Shown here: positions 50,269-59,727 of the stretch, in pieces
Layout of the letters: each line of letters starts with the position of its first letter
How positions within the stretch are numbered: position 1 is the stretch's first letter
DNA from: Nocardioides alkalitolerans DSM 16699
Lineage (GTDB): Bacteria > Actinomycetota > Actinomycetes > Propionibacteriales > Nocardioidaceae
Direction of reading: 5' to 3'
Assembly (NCBI RefSeq): GCF_000426525.1
Contig: NZ_KE384533.1
Coordinates: 350,562-414,561 of the forward strand
Length of the DNA stretch: 64,000 nucleotides
Translations under genes and position numbers: made by a program
Notes under the pieces: model-generated
Told to the model about the DNA's origin: nothing
Seen by the model: only the letters and a program-made list of their open reading frames with translations
Database searches by the model: none

Positions 50269-51267
50269 TCAGAGCGGGAGCGCCGCCTCGTCGGGCGTCG
50301 ACAGCGTCAGCACGGCGTCCTCGATCTCGGTCCGGCGCTCGAGCTCGGCCTCGAGGCGGCGCAGGCGTACGGCGAGGAGCGGCTCCGCCTCGTCGCCCAC
50401 GAGGTCGACGGCGGCCACCACGAAGAGGCGCATCGGGCCGACGTACTCGATGTGCAGGTAGGTCACCTTCGCGACCTGCGGGTGGGTGAGCAGCACGCGG
50501 AGCACGGCGGAGCGCACCTCCTCCGGCACCTGCTTGCCGACGAGGTACTCCATGTTGCGGCGGATCAGGAACAGCGCCACGAACGCCAGCAGCACGCCGA
50601 CCGCGACCGACCCGAGCGCGTCCCAGACCGGGTTGCCCGTGGCCTGGTGCAGGCCGATGCCCGTCGCGGCGAGCACGAGGCCGACCAGCGCGGAGGAGTC
50701 CTCGAGGAACACCGCGCGCAGGGTCGGGTCGGAGGTGCGGCTCACCAGCTGCAGCGGCCGCAGGTGGAAGCGGGCGGAGCGGTCGCGCACCTGGTTGAGC
50801 GCCTGGAGGAACGACGCGCCCTCGAGCACGAACGCGACCGCCAGCACGACGTACCCGACCGTGAAGTAGCCCGGCTCGTCACGCGCCTCGCCGCCCGCGA
50901 TCGCGACGATCTCGGTGACGCCGTGCCAGATCGAGAGCACCGCGCCCGCGACGAACAGCCCGAACGCGGCGACGAGCGACCAGAGGTAGGTCGAACGCCC
51001 GTAGCCGCGGGGGTGCACCGCGTCCCGGGGCCGCGCGCCGCGCTTCTCCGCGACGAGCAGGGCCACCTCGTTGCCGGTGTCGGCCCAGGAGTGCGCCGCC
51101 TCCGCGACCATCGACGCCGAGCCCGTGAGGCCCGCCGCCACCGACTTCGCCACCGCCACGAGCGCGTTGGCCGCCAGGGCCACGAGCACGGTGACCAGCG
51201 AGGACGACGTGGACGCAGGCGTCTTCCCGGGCGCTGCTGCCGTGGGGTCCTGCGCCGGCGTGCTCAC
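50269..51267 (-). CDS. Cation diffusion facilitator (CDF) transporter
   Basis: A 332-residue CDF-family metal exporter with about six hydrophobic segments and a C-terminal cytoplasmic domain. The metal-site phrase AEAAHSWADTGNEVALL (His and Asp ligands in helix 2) and LEDSSALVGLVLAATGIG (helix 5, Asp) are conserved. It probably exports Zn, Fe, Mn or a similar divalent cation against protons. The GTG start overlaps the amidohydrolase stop by four bases (GTGA), although the link between the two functions is unclear. Confidence 0.92.
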   Translation of the reverse strand: MSTPAQDPTAAAPGKTPASTSSSLVTVLVALAANALVAVAKSVAAGLTGSASMVAEAAHSWADTGNEVALLVAEKRGARPRDAVHPRGYGRSTYLWSLVAAFGLFVAGAVLSIWHGVTEIVAIAGGEARDEPGYFTVGYVVLAVAFVLEGASFLQALNQVRDRSARFHLRPLQLVSRTSDPTLRAVFLEDSSALVGLVLAATGIGLHQATGNPVWDALGSVAVGVLLAFVALFLIRRNMEYLVGKQVPEEVRSAVLRVLLTHPQVAKVTYLHIEYVGPMRLFVVAAVDLVGDEAEPLLAVRLRRLEAELERRTEIEDAVLTLSTPDEAALPL

Positions 51268-52820
51268 CCGAGCGTGATGCCGTCCCCGTGGGCGACGCGG
51301 CCGCCGACGTACGTCGCGGCCACCGGCATGTCGCGCAGCCAGGCGGCCTGCTCGGCGGCGGTCTCGCGGGCGGCGTACGGGTCGGCGTCGAGCAGCACGA
51401 GGTCGCCGGGGTGGCCCGGGGCCACGGTGCCCCAGCCGTCCGTCGAGGCCGTCAGCGCCTCGGCGACCGTGAGCGCCTGCTCGCCGTGCCAGGCCTCGCG
51501 CTCGTCGGCGCTGCGGTGCACCGCGGCCGCCATCGCGAGCCACGGGTCGAGCGGCGACACGGGCGCGTCGGAGCCCAGCACCAGGTCGACCCCGTCGTCG
51601 AGCATCCAGCGGTAGGCGAAGCAGCGCGAGGACCGCTCCTGCCAGATCTTCTCGGTCAGGTCGCGGTCGTCCAGCAGGTGCGCCGGCTGGACGCTCGCCC
51701 GGATGCCGAGCTCGGCCATGCGGCGCACGTCGGCCCGGTTCACCATCTGCGCGTGCTCGATGGAGCCCCGTGCACCCGTCGTCGCGTACGCCGACAGCGC
51801 GGCCGCCGCGGCCGCGTCGCCGATCGCGTGGGTGGCGACCTCGAGGCCGTGCGCGTGGGCCCGGGCGAGGAGGTCGCGCAGCTCGGCGCCCGACAGGTTC
51901 GGCTGGCCCGCCGGGTACTCGAGCCGGTGGCCGTCGGCGTACGGCTCGCAGCACCACGCCGTGCGGGTGTTGAGCGAGCCGTCCGAGATGATCTTCAGCG
52001 GCCCCATCGTGAGCCGGTCGTCGTGCGGGCCGGTGAGGTCGGCGACGCCCGGCAGCACCTGGCCGGTGCGCAGCCCGAGCCGCAGCACCTCGTCGAGGCC
52101 CTCGGCGTAGGTCGACATGCGGATCCGCAGCCGGTCGCAGCCGGCGCCCCAGCGCTCGAGCCAGTCGGAGGCCCCGCCGGAGAACTCGAAGTCGACCAGA
52201 CCGACGACGCCCATCGCGGCCGCCGCGTCGAGGGTGCGGCGGTAGGCCTCCGGGGAGGTGCCGTCGTTGCCGACCAGGGTCGCGAGGCGCGGGTAGGCCG
52301 CGAACCACTCCGCCTCCCGGACGACCGAGTCGCGCACCGGCATCGCCAGGTGCAGCAGCGCGGTGGTGTTGAGCCACGCGTGGTGGCCGTCGCCCGAGAT
52401 CAGCACGACCGGCACGTCGCCCGAGACGGCGTCGAGCTCGGAGACGGTGACGTCGCGCTCCCAGCCGCCGGAGCGGTGGCCCCAGCCGATGACGGGGTAG
52501 CCGGGGTACTCCTCGAGGCGCTCGGCGACGAGGCGCGTGGCGTCCTCGGGGGCCCGGGCCGCCGCGAGGTCGAGGCGCTGGGAGGCGAGGGTCCACTGGG
52601 CGAGGTGCACGTGCTGGTCCCACAGACCGGGGATCAGCCAGCGCCCCTCGGCGTCGACGACCTCGGCGTTCGTCGCCCCGCTGGGCACCGGCAGCTCGGG
52701 GGCCACCGCGGTGACCCGGCCGTCGGTGACGGCGATGTCGACGGGGCGCCCCGAGGGGCCTCCGACGACGCCCGGTCCGACGGGGACCAGACGCGCCTGG
52801 TGGATCAGCAGGTTGGCCAT
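51264..52820 (-). CDS. Amidohydrolase, YtcJ-like
   Basis: A 518-residue metal-dependent amidohydrolase of the YtcJ/exoenzyme-regulator AepA-like branch (amidohydrolase 3). The metal-binding DQHVHL (HxH), the lysine-containing GPLKIISDGSLNT, ATHAIGDAAA, IEHAQM and the catalytic Asp in GSDAPVSPLDP are all present. The substrate class is unknown. ATG 52820 is preferred; a GTG three codons upstream is possible. It is co-transcribed with the cation exporter. Confidence 0.92.
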   Translation of the reverse strand: MANLLIHQARLVPVGPGVVGGPSGRPVDIAVTDGRVTAVAPELPVPSGATNAEVVDAEGRWLIPGLWDQHVHLAQWTLASQRLDLAAARAPEDATRLVAERLEEYPGYPVIGWGHRSGGWERDVTVSELDAVSGDVPVVLISGDGHHAWLNTTALLHLAMPVRDSVVREAEWFAAYPRLATLVGNDGTSPEAYRRTLDAAAAMGVVGLVDFEFSGGASDWLERWGAGCDRLRIRMSTYAEGLDEVLRLGLRTGQVLPGVADLTGPHDDRLTMGPLKIISDGSLNTRTAWCCEPYADGHRLEYPAGQPNLSGAELRDLLARAHAHGLEVATHAIGDAAAAAALSAYATTGARGSIEHAQMVNRADVRRMAELGIRASVQPAHLLDDRDLTEKIWQERSSRCFAYRWMLDDGVDLVLGSDAPVSPLDPWLAMAAAVHRSADEREAWHGEQALTVAEALTASTDGWGTVAPGHPGDLVLLDADPYAARETAAEQAAWLRDMPVAATYVGGRVAHGDGITLG

Positions 52821-52978
52821 GAGCCGCACCCTAACCAGCCCGGGCCAGCCCGCCTGATCCGCGCGTGCATTAAGTTCGCCACTCGGGGGTATGGCTCCCG
52901 GTCGGCGCCTCGGACGCGACCGACGAACGACCGATGATCGACCGGCGGCCGCCCAGCGGCGCGACCACGAGGAGACGC

Positions 52979-53482
52979 ATGGACCACGGCGAGATGGCGC
53001 TGCGGCCGCTGCAGCCGCGCGACCACGCCGCCGTCATGGACCTCAACGACCGCAACGAGGACGTGCTGGCGCCGATGGGCGAGGAGCGGCTCTTCTACCT
53101 GCTCTCGCTCGCCGACCGGACCGACGTGGTCGACGTCGCGGGCCACGTCGCCGGCTTCGTGATGACCTTCGTCCCGGGCGTCGACTACGACTCGGGCAAC
53201 TACGCGTGGTTCAGCCGCCGCTTCGGCTCGGACTTCTACTACATCGACCGCGTCGTCATCGACGAGCGGTTCCGGCGCCGCGGTCTCGCCCGGCTGCTGT
53301 ACGACGACCTCGACCGCGCCGCCGCGCCGTACGGCCGGCTGACGTGCGAGATCAGCGTCGACCCGCCCAACACCGAGTCGCTGGCCTTCCACACGGCCCG
53401 CGGCTTCGTGGAGGTCGGTCGGCGCGAGGACGGTCCGAAGACCGTCGTCATGCTGAGCAAGACGATCGACAGGGAAGACTGA
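52979..53482 (+). CDS. GNAT-family N-acetyltransferase
   Basis: A 167-residue GNAT protein. The acetyl-CoA-binding motif A, YIDRVVIDERFRRRGLARLLYDDL, and motif B, SLAFHTARGFVEVGR, are clear. It should transfer acetyl to a primary amine on a small molecule or protein; the acceptor is unknown. ATG 52979 has a GAGGAG ribosome-binding site. Its TGA shares a base with the ATG of the metallopeptidase gene (TGATG), so the two are translationally coupled. Confidence 0.92.
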   Translation: MDHGEMALRPLQPRDHAAVMDLNDRNEDVLAPMGEERLFYLLSLADRTDVVDVAGHVAGFVMTFVPGVDYDSGNYAWFSRRFGSDFYYIDRVVIDERFRRRGLARLLYDDLDRAAAPYGRLTCEISVDPPNTESLAFHTARGFVEVGRREDGPKTVVMLSKTIDRED

Positions 53483-55269
53483 TGCCATCCTCGCTCCCGC
53501 CGCTGCCCGGCCAGCCCTCAGGCCAGCCCTCCGGCCAGCCCTACGGCCAGCCCTACGGCCAGTCATCAGGCCAGCCCTACGGCCAGCAGCCCTCCGGTCC
53601 CGCCGGGCCTCCGCCGTACGGCGGGCCGCCCCCGGGCAGCGGGTCGCCGACGGGCGGCGGGTCGCGCGGACCCCGGTCGCGCACGCTCGTCGCGCTCGTC
53701 GGCGCCCTGGTCGCAATCGTGCTGGTCACGGCGGTCGTCGTGGTCGTCGTCGTGATGAACCGGGACGACGACGGCGGGACGGACGAGGCCGGCGGTGACC
53801 GCTCGTCGGACGAGGCCGGGCTCCCCGACCCCGACGAGGACGAGGCCGGCTCCGGCCTCGAGGCGCTCGAGGTGGACGACGACGGTCGGCTGCCGGCCGT
53901 CGAGGTGCCCGACGAGTCCGAGCTCGAGGTCGCCCGCAGCACGCCGCGCGAGGACAGCGTCTACCCGGCCGTCGGCGACCCGGGCGTCGACGCCCTCCAC
54001 TACGACGTCGACCTCACCTACCTGCCCGACGACGAGGTGCTCGAGGGCATAACGCGCCTCACCTTCCGGGCCACCACCGCCGCGGAGGGCTTCCGGCTCG
54101 ACCTCGCGCCCAACCTCGAGGTCGAGGAGGTGTCGCTCGACGGCTCGTCGGTCGACGCCTTCCGCCACGAGGACAAGGACCTGATCGTCGACGTGCCCGT
54201 CGTGGCCGACCAGGTCTACGAGGTCACCGTGGCCTACGCCGGCCCCCCGGAGCCGGCCCAGGCGCCGACCACCCGCTCCGACTTCAGCGGCGTCGGCCTC
54301 ACCGTCTCCGACGAGCCGGACCACGAGGGCTGGCTGTGGACCATGCAGGAGCCGTACGGCGCCTACACCTGGTATCCCGTCAACGACCAGCCGTCCGACA
54401 AGGCGCTCTACGACTTCACCGTCTATACGCAGCCGGAGTGGAAGGGCGTCGCGAACGGCGTGCTGGTCGCCGACCAGACGACCGAGCGCGACGGCACCGA
54501 GATGCGCGCCACCCGCTTCCACACCGACGCCCCGATGTCGTCGTACCTCACGACGCTGGCCGTGGGCGACTACGTGCTGACGGAGGGCGAGAGCGACTCC
54601 GGCGTGCCGCTGAGCTACTGGACGCCGGCCGGTGACGACGACTCCCTGGAGGCCCTCGAGGTCACCAACGAGGCCCTCACCTGGCTCGAGGCGAAGCTCG
54701 GCCCCTACCCGTTCTCCAGCCTCGGCTCGGTCGTCGTGCCGTCGGAGAGCGCGATGGAGACCCAGACGATGATCACCTACGGCAACACGGAGTACACGCT
54801 GTCGCCGTCGACGATCGTCCACGAGATCGCCCACCAGTGGTGGGGCAACAAGGTCTCCCCGAACGACTGGCGCGACGTGTGGATGAACGAGGGCATGGCG
54901 ATGTACCTCCAGTTCCTCTGGGAGGCCGAGGAGGAGGGCGTCAGCCGCGGCGCGTACGTCGAGAGCTACCGCTACGAGGACCAGCTGCTCCGCGACGAGT
55001 CCGGGCCGCCCGCGGCGTACGACCCCACGATGTTCGCCGAGAGCAACGTCTACATCCCGCCCGCGCTCATGTGGAACGAGCTGCACGACCGCATCCGCGA
55101 CCAGGCGTTCTGGCGCATCGCGCGCACGTGGCCGGCGCTCGAGGGCGAGGACGTCTACCGCAGCGTGGGCCGCGACGAGATCTACCCCTGGCTCTCGGAG
55201 ATGGCCGGCGGCGACCTCACCGCGTTCCTCGACGCCTGGCTGCTCGGCACCACGACACCGCCCGAGTAG
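53482..55269 (+). CDS. Membrane-anchored M1-type metallopeptidase
   Basis: A 595-residue protein. The N-terminus (1-60) is a Gln/Gly/Tyr/Pro repeat (SGQPYGQ units). It is followed by a membrane segment (68-92), an acidic linker, an M1 N-terminal beta domain and the catalytic domain. Zinc site HEIAH is at 447-451 with the third ligand Glu470 in WMNEGMAMY. The substrate-recognition GAMEN motif is replaced by SAMET (423-427). The N-terminal cytoplasmic repeat, membrane anchor and outer catalytic domain are unusual for M1 enzymes and resemble the layout at 34182-35684. It should trim peptides at the outer face of the membrane. Confidence 0.9.
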   Translation: MPSSLPPLPGQPSGQPSGQPYGQPYGQSSGQPYGQQPSGPAGPPPYGGPPPGSGSPTGGGSRGPRSRTLVALVGALVAIVLVTAVVVVVVVMNRDDDGGTDEAGGDRSSDEAGLPDPDEDEAGSGLEALEVDDDGRLPAVEVPDESELEVARSTPREDSVYPAVGDPGVDALHYDVDLTYLPDDEVLEGITRLTFRATTAAEGFRLDLAPNLEVEEVSLDGSSVDAFRHEDKDLIVDVPVVADQVYEVTVAYAGPPEPAQAPTTRSDFSGVGLTVSDEPDHEGWLWTMQEPYGAYTWYPVNDQPSDKALYDFTVYTQPEWKGVANGVLVADQTTERDGTEMRATRFHTDAPMSSYLTTLAVGDYVLTEGESDSGVPLSYWTPAGDDDSLEALEVTNEALTWLEAKLGPYPFSSLGSVVVPSESAMETQTMITYGNTEYTLSPSTIVHEIAHQWWGNKVSPNDWRDVWMNEGMAMYLQFLWEAEEEGVSRGAYVESYRYEDQLLRDESGPPAAYDPTMFAESNVYIPPALMWNELHDRIRDQAFWRIARTWPALEGEDVYRSVGRDEIYPWLSEMAGGDLTAFLDAWLLGTTTPPE

Positions 55270-55315
55270 CCGCCCGGCGAGCACCCGCTTGGAAGTCGGC
55301 GGTAAGCAAGGGGGT

Positions 55316-56749
55316 ATGCCCGAGCCGCAGACACCCCCGCCGCACGTCGTCGTCCTCTTCGGCGCCACGGGCGACCTCGCCAAGCGCAAGCTCTTCCCCG
55401 CCCTCTACCGGCTCGCCTCGTGCGACTGGCTGCCGGAGGCCTACGCGGTCATCGGCAGCGGCCGGCACTCGCCGGGCACCGACGACGAGTTCCGCACCCA
55501 GGTGCGCGAGGGGCTCGACGAGTTCGCCTTCGACGACGAGGAGCCCGACACCGACGCGCTCGACGCGCTCATCGAGCGCGTCTCGTTCCAGACCGCGTCG
55601 GCCGACGACGGGGCCGACCTCGGCGCGGCCGTCGAGAAGGCCGAGAAGGAGCTGGCCGAGCAGGCGGGCTGCGACGTGGGCGACGTGCGCCGCCTCGTCT
55701 ACCTCTCGGTGCCCCCGTCCGCGATGAAGGACATGATCGCGATGCTCGACCGCGAGGGCCTCACCGACCGGGCCCGCCTGGTCGTGGAGAAGCCGTTCGG
55801 GCTCGACCTCGCTTCCGCGGAGGAGCTCGACGCGGCCCTCCTCGACGTGGTCGACGAGGACCAGGTCTTCCGCATCGACCACTTCCTCGGCAAGGAGGCG
55901 GTGCAGAACATCCTCGCGCTGCGCTTCGCCAACGGGCTGTTCGAGCCCGCGTGGAACCGGCACTCCATCGCGTCCGTGCAGATCGACGTGCCCGAGAAGC
56001 TCACCGTCGAGGGTCGGGGCAGCTTCTACGAGTCCACCGGCTGCCTGCGCGACATGATCTCGACCCACCTCTGCCAGCTCATGGGCTTCGTCGCCATGGA
56101 GGACCCGGGGGCCTTCGAGGCCAAGGCCGTCCGCGACACGAAGTCGGCGCTGTTCGCCGACGTACGCCCGCTCGACCCCGCTCGGGTGGTGCTCGGCCAG
56201 TACGACGGCTACCGCGACGAGGAGGACGTCGACGACGACTCCGACGTGGAGACGTTCGTGGCCGCCGAGGTCTTCATCGACAACGACCGGTGGGAGGGCG
56301 TGCCCTTCCTGCTGCGCACCGGCAAGGCGCTCGCCGAGGGCCGGCGCACCATCACGCTGCGCTTCCGCGACCCCGAGTCCGACATGTTCGACGAGCCCGC
56401 CTGCGGCAACGAGCTCGTGCTCGAGCTCACCGACGACCCCGAGATCACGGTCGACCTGCGCGCCAAGCGCCCCGGTCCGAGCTTCGACATCACGATGGGC
56501 ACGATGGACCTCAAGATCAGCGAGCGCTCGCCGGAGGCGTTCCCGCTCGAGGCCTACGAGCGGCTCCTGCTCGACGTGCTGCGTGACGACCAGACGCTGT
56601 TCACGCGCTCCGACGAGGTGGAGCGGCTCTGGGAGGTCTGCCAGCCCGTGCTGGACGACCGGCCCGAGGTGCACGCCTACGAGAAGGGCTCCTGGGGCCC
56701 CGACGCCGCTCTCGAGCTGGTGCCCGGCGGCTGGCGCCTGGGTGGCTGA
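55316..56749 (+). CDS. zwf: Glucose-6-phosphate dehydrogenase
   Basis: A 477-residue enzyme that opens the oxidative pentose phosphate pathway and makes NADPH. The cofactor motif GATGDLAKR is at 16-24 and the active-site RIDHFLGKE at 186-194. KPFG (about 159-162) and the substrate-binding region after it are normal, and the length is standard. ATG 55316 has an AAGGGGGT ribosome-binding site. The last eight bases overlap the GH15 gene, coupling NADPH supply to carbohydrate release; this pairing occurs in other actinobacteria. Confidence 0.96.
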   Translation: MPEPQTPPPHVVVLFGATGDLAKRKLFPALYRLASCDWLPEAYAVIGSGRHSPGTDDEFRTQVREGLDEFAFDDEEPDTDALDALIERVSFQTASADDGADLGAAVEKAEKELAEQAGCDVGDVRRLVYLSVPPSAMKDMIAMLDREGLTDRARLVVEKPFGLDLASAEELDAALLDVVDEDQVFRIDHFLGKEAVQNILALRFANGLFEPAWNRHSIASVQIDVPEKLTVEGRGSFYESTGCLRDMISTHLCQLMGFVAMEDPGAFEAKAVRDTKSALFADVRPLDPARVVLGQYDGYRDEEDVDDDSDVETFVAAEVFIDNDRWEGVPFLLRTGKALAEGRRTITLRFRDPESDMFDEPACGNELVLELTDDPEITVDLRAKRPGPSFDITMGTMDLKISERSPEAFPLEAYERLLLDVLRDDQTLFTRSDEVERLWEVCQPVLDDRPEVHAYEKGSWGPDAALELVPGGWRLGG

Positions 56750-58646
56750 GACCGGGCGCGACCGCCCCGACGTCGACATCGCCCAGCACGGCCTGATCGG
56801 CGACCTCCGCACGTGCGCCCTCGTGGGCACCGACGGCACGATCGACTGGTTCTGCCCGGCGCGGTACGACGCCCCGAGCGTCTTCGGGGCGATCCTCGAC
56901 GGCGAGCGGGGCGGCTCGTGGTCGCTGGCCCCGACGGGCGAGGTGGCGCGCACCCAGCAGTACTACTTCCCCGACTCCACGATCCTCGTCACCCGGTTCC
57001 TCACCACCGAGGGCGTCGTCGAGGTGCACGACTTCATGCCGGTGCTGCGTCCGCACGACCCCGACCACCGGCAGCGGCTCGTGCGGCGCGTCGTCGCCGT
57101 GCGCGGCTCGGTCACGATGCGCACGGTCATGGCGGCGCGGCCCGACTACGGCCGGGAGCAGCCGGACCTCGAGCGTCTCGGCGCGGAGGACGGGGCGGAG
57201 GACCGGGGCGAGCACGCGCGCGCCGTACGCCTGCACGACGGCCACGTCGACCTCGTGCTCTCCTCGACGCACGACCTCGAGGTCGACGGCCCCGACGTGA
57301 GCGCCGAGCTGACCCTCGGCACGGGCGAGTCGGCGCTGTTCGTGCTGGAGGTCCTCGAGAAGGGCGCCGAGGTGCACCCCTGCGCCGTCGACGATCACGA
57401 CGAGCTCTTCGACGCCACGGCCGCCTTCTGGCGCGGCTGGCTCGCGCAGTCGACGTACACCGGTCGCTGGCGCGGCGTGGTGGAGCGCTCCGCGATGACG
57501 CTCAAGCTGCTCTGCCACGAGCCCAGCGGCGCCGTCGTCGCCGCCCCGACGACCAGCCTGCCCGAGGAGATCGGGGGCGAGCGCAACTGGGACTACCGCT
57601 ACGTCTGGGTGCGCGACGCCGCGTTCAGCCTCTACGCGCTGCTGCGGCTCGGGTTCACCGACGAGGCGGCCGCGTTCACCGCGTGGCTCTCCAAGCGCAT
57701 CGGCGAGGCGGAGGAGGACGGCGAGCGGTACGACGAGCTCGGCCCCCTGCGCGTGCTCTACGACATCGACGGCAAGGTCCCGGTCGAGGAGCACACCCTC
57801 GACCACCTGCGCGGCCACCGCGGCTCGACGCCGGTGCGCGTCGGCAACGCCGCCGTCGACCAGCTGCAGCTCGACATCTACGGCGAGCTGATCGACTCGG
57901 TCTACCTCTTCGACAAGTACGGCAGCGGCATCAGCCACGACGGCTGGACCGACCTGACGAAGGTGCTCGACTGGGTGCTCGAGAACTGGGACCGCGTCGA
58001 CCAGGGCATGTGGGAGATCCGTGAGGACCCGCAGGCCCACACGACCTCGCGGCTCATGTGCTGGGTGGCGGTCGAGCGGATGATGCGCATCGCCCGCAAG
58101 CGCGGCCTGCCCGGCGACGTGGCCGCGTGGCAGAAGACCCGGGACGCGATCTACCACCGCATCATGGACCGCTCCTGGAACCCGGACGTCGGCCCCGAGG
58201 GCGCCTTCACCCAGTCCGAGGGCTCCGACGTGCTCGACGCCGGTGTGCTCCTGATGCCGATGGTGAAGTTCGTCGCGCCGGGCGACCCGCGCTTCCTCTC
58301 CACCCTCGCGGCGGTCGAGGAGCACCTGGTCACCGACTCGCTCGTCTTCCGCTACGACCTGGGCGACGGGGCTGACGGGGAGGACGGCGGCACCGACGAC
58401 GGCATCGCCGGCGAGGAGGGCACGTTCTCGATGTGCTCGTTCTGGTACGTCGAGGCCCTCACCCGCGCGGGCCGCGTCGACGAGGCGCGGCTGTCGCTCG
58501 AGAAGATGTTCACCTACGGCAACCATCTCGGGCTCTACGCCGAGCAGGTCGGCCTCACCGGCGAGCAGCTCGGCAACTTTCCCCAGGCCTTCACCCACCT
58601 CAGCCTCGTCAGCGCCGCGATCAACCTGGACCGCGCGCTGGGCTGA
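56742..58646 (+). CDS. Glycoside hydrolase family 15 protein (trehalase/glucoamylase)
   Basis: A 634-residue GH15 enzyme with an N-terminal beta domain (about 10-230) and an (alpha/alpha)6 barrel. RNWDYRYVWVRDAAFSLYAL (about 281-300) and the acidic active-site phrases WEIRE and the late GTFSMCSFWYVEAL are typical of the actinobacterial trehalase/glucoamylase-like branch. It probably releases glucose from trehalose or short alpha-glucans in the cytoplasm, since no signal peptide is seen. The GTG start overlaps the zwf stop by eight bases. Two palindromes follow the stop. Confidence 0.92.
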   Translation: MAETGRDRPDVDIAQHGLIGDLRTCALVGTDGTIDWFCPARYDAPSVFGAILDGERGGSWSLAPTGEVARTQQYYFPDSTILVTRFLTTEGVVEVHDFMPVLRPHDPDHRQRLVRRVVAVRGSVTMRTVMAARPDYGREQPDLERLGAEDGAEDRGEHARAVRLHDGHVDLVLSSTHDLEVDGPDVSAELTLGTGESALFVLEVLEKGAEVHPCAVDDHDELFDATAAFWRGWLAQSTYTGRWRGVVERSAMTLKLLCHEPSGAVVAAPTTSLPEEIGGERNWDYRYVWVRDAAFSLYALLRLGFTDEAAAFTAWLSKRIGEAEEDGERYDELGPLRVLYDIDGKVPVEEHTLDHLRGHRGSTPVRVGNAAVDQLQLDIYGELIDSVYLFDKYGSGISHDGWTDLTKVLDWVLENWDRVDQGMWEIREDPQAHTTSRLMCWVAVERMMRIARKRGLPGDVAAWQKTRDAIYHRIMDRSWNPDVGPEGAFTQSEGSDVLDAGVLLMPMVKFVAPGDPRFLSTLAAVEEHLVTDSLVFRYDLGDGADGEDGGTDDGIAGEEGTFSMCSFWYVEALTRAGRVDEARLSLEKMFTYGNHLGLYAEQVGLTGEQLGNFPQAFTHLSLVSAAINLDRALG

Positions 58647-58706
58647 CGGTTTAACCGCTCGAGCGGTTAAACCGCCGCTTTGCGCCCTGAATTCAGAGCG
58701 CAAAGC
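58647..58706. repeat. Two consecutive palindromes after the GH15 gene
   Basis: The first is a perfect 28-bp palindrome (58647-58674) centred on ctcgag, starting right after the stop. The second has 9-bp arms gctttgcgc (58677-58685) and gcgcaaagc (58698-58706) around a palindromic core ctgaattcag. Both are AT-rich for this genome. They sit between convergent genes and can terminate both, but their perfection and pairing are notable. Confidence 0.75.
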
Positions 58707-58731
58707 ACCAGGATCGTGCACACAGCCCGGT

Positions 58732-59727
58732 CTACGGCGCCGCGTAGCCCGTGGCCGCGTGACGCGAGAGCCATTCGTCGACGACGCCGTACGCCGCCTC
58801 GCGCGGCTCCTTCAGCGACAGGAAGACGTCGTGGCGGGCGTCGGTGATCGGCACGACGGTGGTCTCGCCGCCGAGGCAGCCCGCCCACCGGGCGATCTGG
58901 CGCACGTCGAGCACGGTGTCGGCGCGGTCGCTGGCGTCGGTGTAGCGCCGTGACCAGTGCGTCTTGTCGGAGCGCAGCACCAGCGACGGCACCCCGACGT
59001 CGAGGCCCCGGTGCAGCCGGGCGTGCCCGCGCCGTACGGCGTTGAGCCACCCCACCGTTATGGGGAACGTCGTCACGGGCTTGAGGTCGACGTCGAACTC
59101 CCACTCCCCCGTGCCGCTCGTGTGCAGCGTGGAGCCGTAGACGCTGTCGGGCAGGTCGAGCGGCCGGAACGGGCGCACCCGCGACGCGCCGCGGAGACCC
59201 CAGGTGACCGGCCCGCGCATGACGGGCTTGCCCTGCAGGTCGAACCAGGGGCTGTTGAGCACGAGGGCGGCGACGGGCTCGGTACGGCGCTCGCGGCGCC
59301 GCCGGTCGAGCCAGAGCGGCGTGATGAGCCCGCCCGTCGAGTGCGCGACGACCGTGACCGGGAGGCCGGGGTGGGACTCCGCGATCGCGGCGATGCTCGC
59401 CTCGAGCTCCTCGTCGTACTGGACGAGGTCGGAGGCGTAGTGGGCGGTCTGCCCGGGGCGCCGCGAGCGTCCGCACTTGCGCAGGTCGAGGCCGAAGAAC
59501 GCCATGCCGCGCTCGGCGAAGAAGTCCGCCAGCTCGACCTGGAAGAAGTAGTCGGAGAAGCCGTGCACGTAGAGCACGGCGCCCGTGGGCCGTTCGTCGT
59601 CGCGCACGGTACGGCGCACGAGCACCGCCGCGATCTCGCCCTCGCCGTCGGGGTCGGTGCCGAGCTCGATCGTGTGCTGGGCGTAGCCGTCGCCGAGGAG
59701 GTCGGGGGCCCAGGTGCGGGCGCTCAC
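58732..59727 (-). CDS. Alpha/beta hydrolase, monoacylglycerol-lipase-like
   Basis: A 331-residue serine esterase. The oxyanion phrase VLYVHGFSDYFFQ, the nucleophile elbow AHSTGG, the acid in LVLRSDKTHW and the histidine in DARHDVFLS complete the triad. It belongs to the S33/Hydrolase_4 type. Its GTG start overlaps the BVMO stop as GTGA (59724-59727). An esterase directly after a BVMO would cleave the ester the monooxygenase makes from a ketone, a known degradation pair. Confidence 0.92.
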   Translation of the reverse strand: MSARTWAPDLLGDGYAQHTIELGTDPDGEGEIAAVLVRRTVRDDERPTGAVLYVHGFSDYFFQVELADFFAERGMAFFGLDLRKCGRSRRPGQTAHYASDLVQYDEELEASIAAIAESHPGLPVTVVAHSTGGLITPLWLDRRRRERRTEPVAALVLNSPWFDLQGKPVMRGPVTWGLRGASRVRPFRPLDLPDSVYGSTLHTSGTGEWEFDVDLKPVTTFPITVGWLNAVRRGHARLHRGLDVGVPSLVLRSDKTHWSRRYTDASDRADTVLDVRQIARWAGCLGGETTVVPITDARHDVFLSLKEPREAAYGVVDEWLSRHAATGYAAP

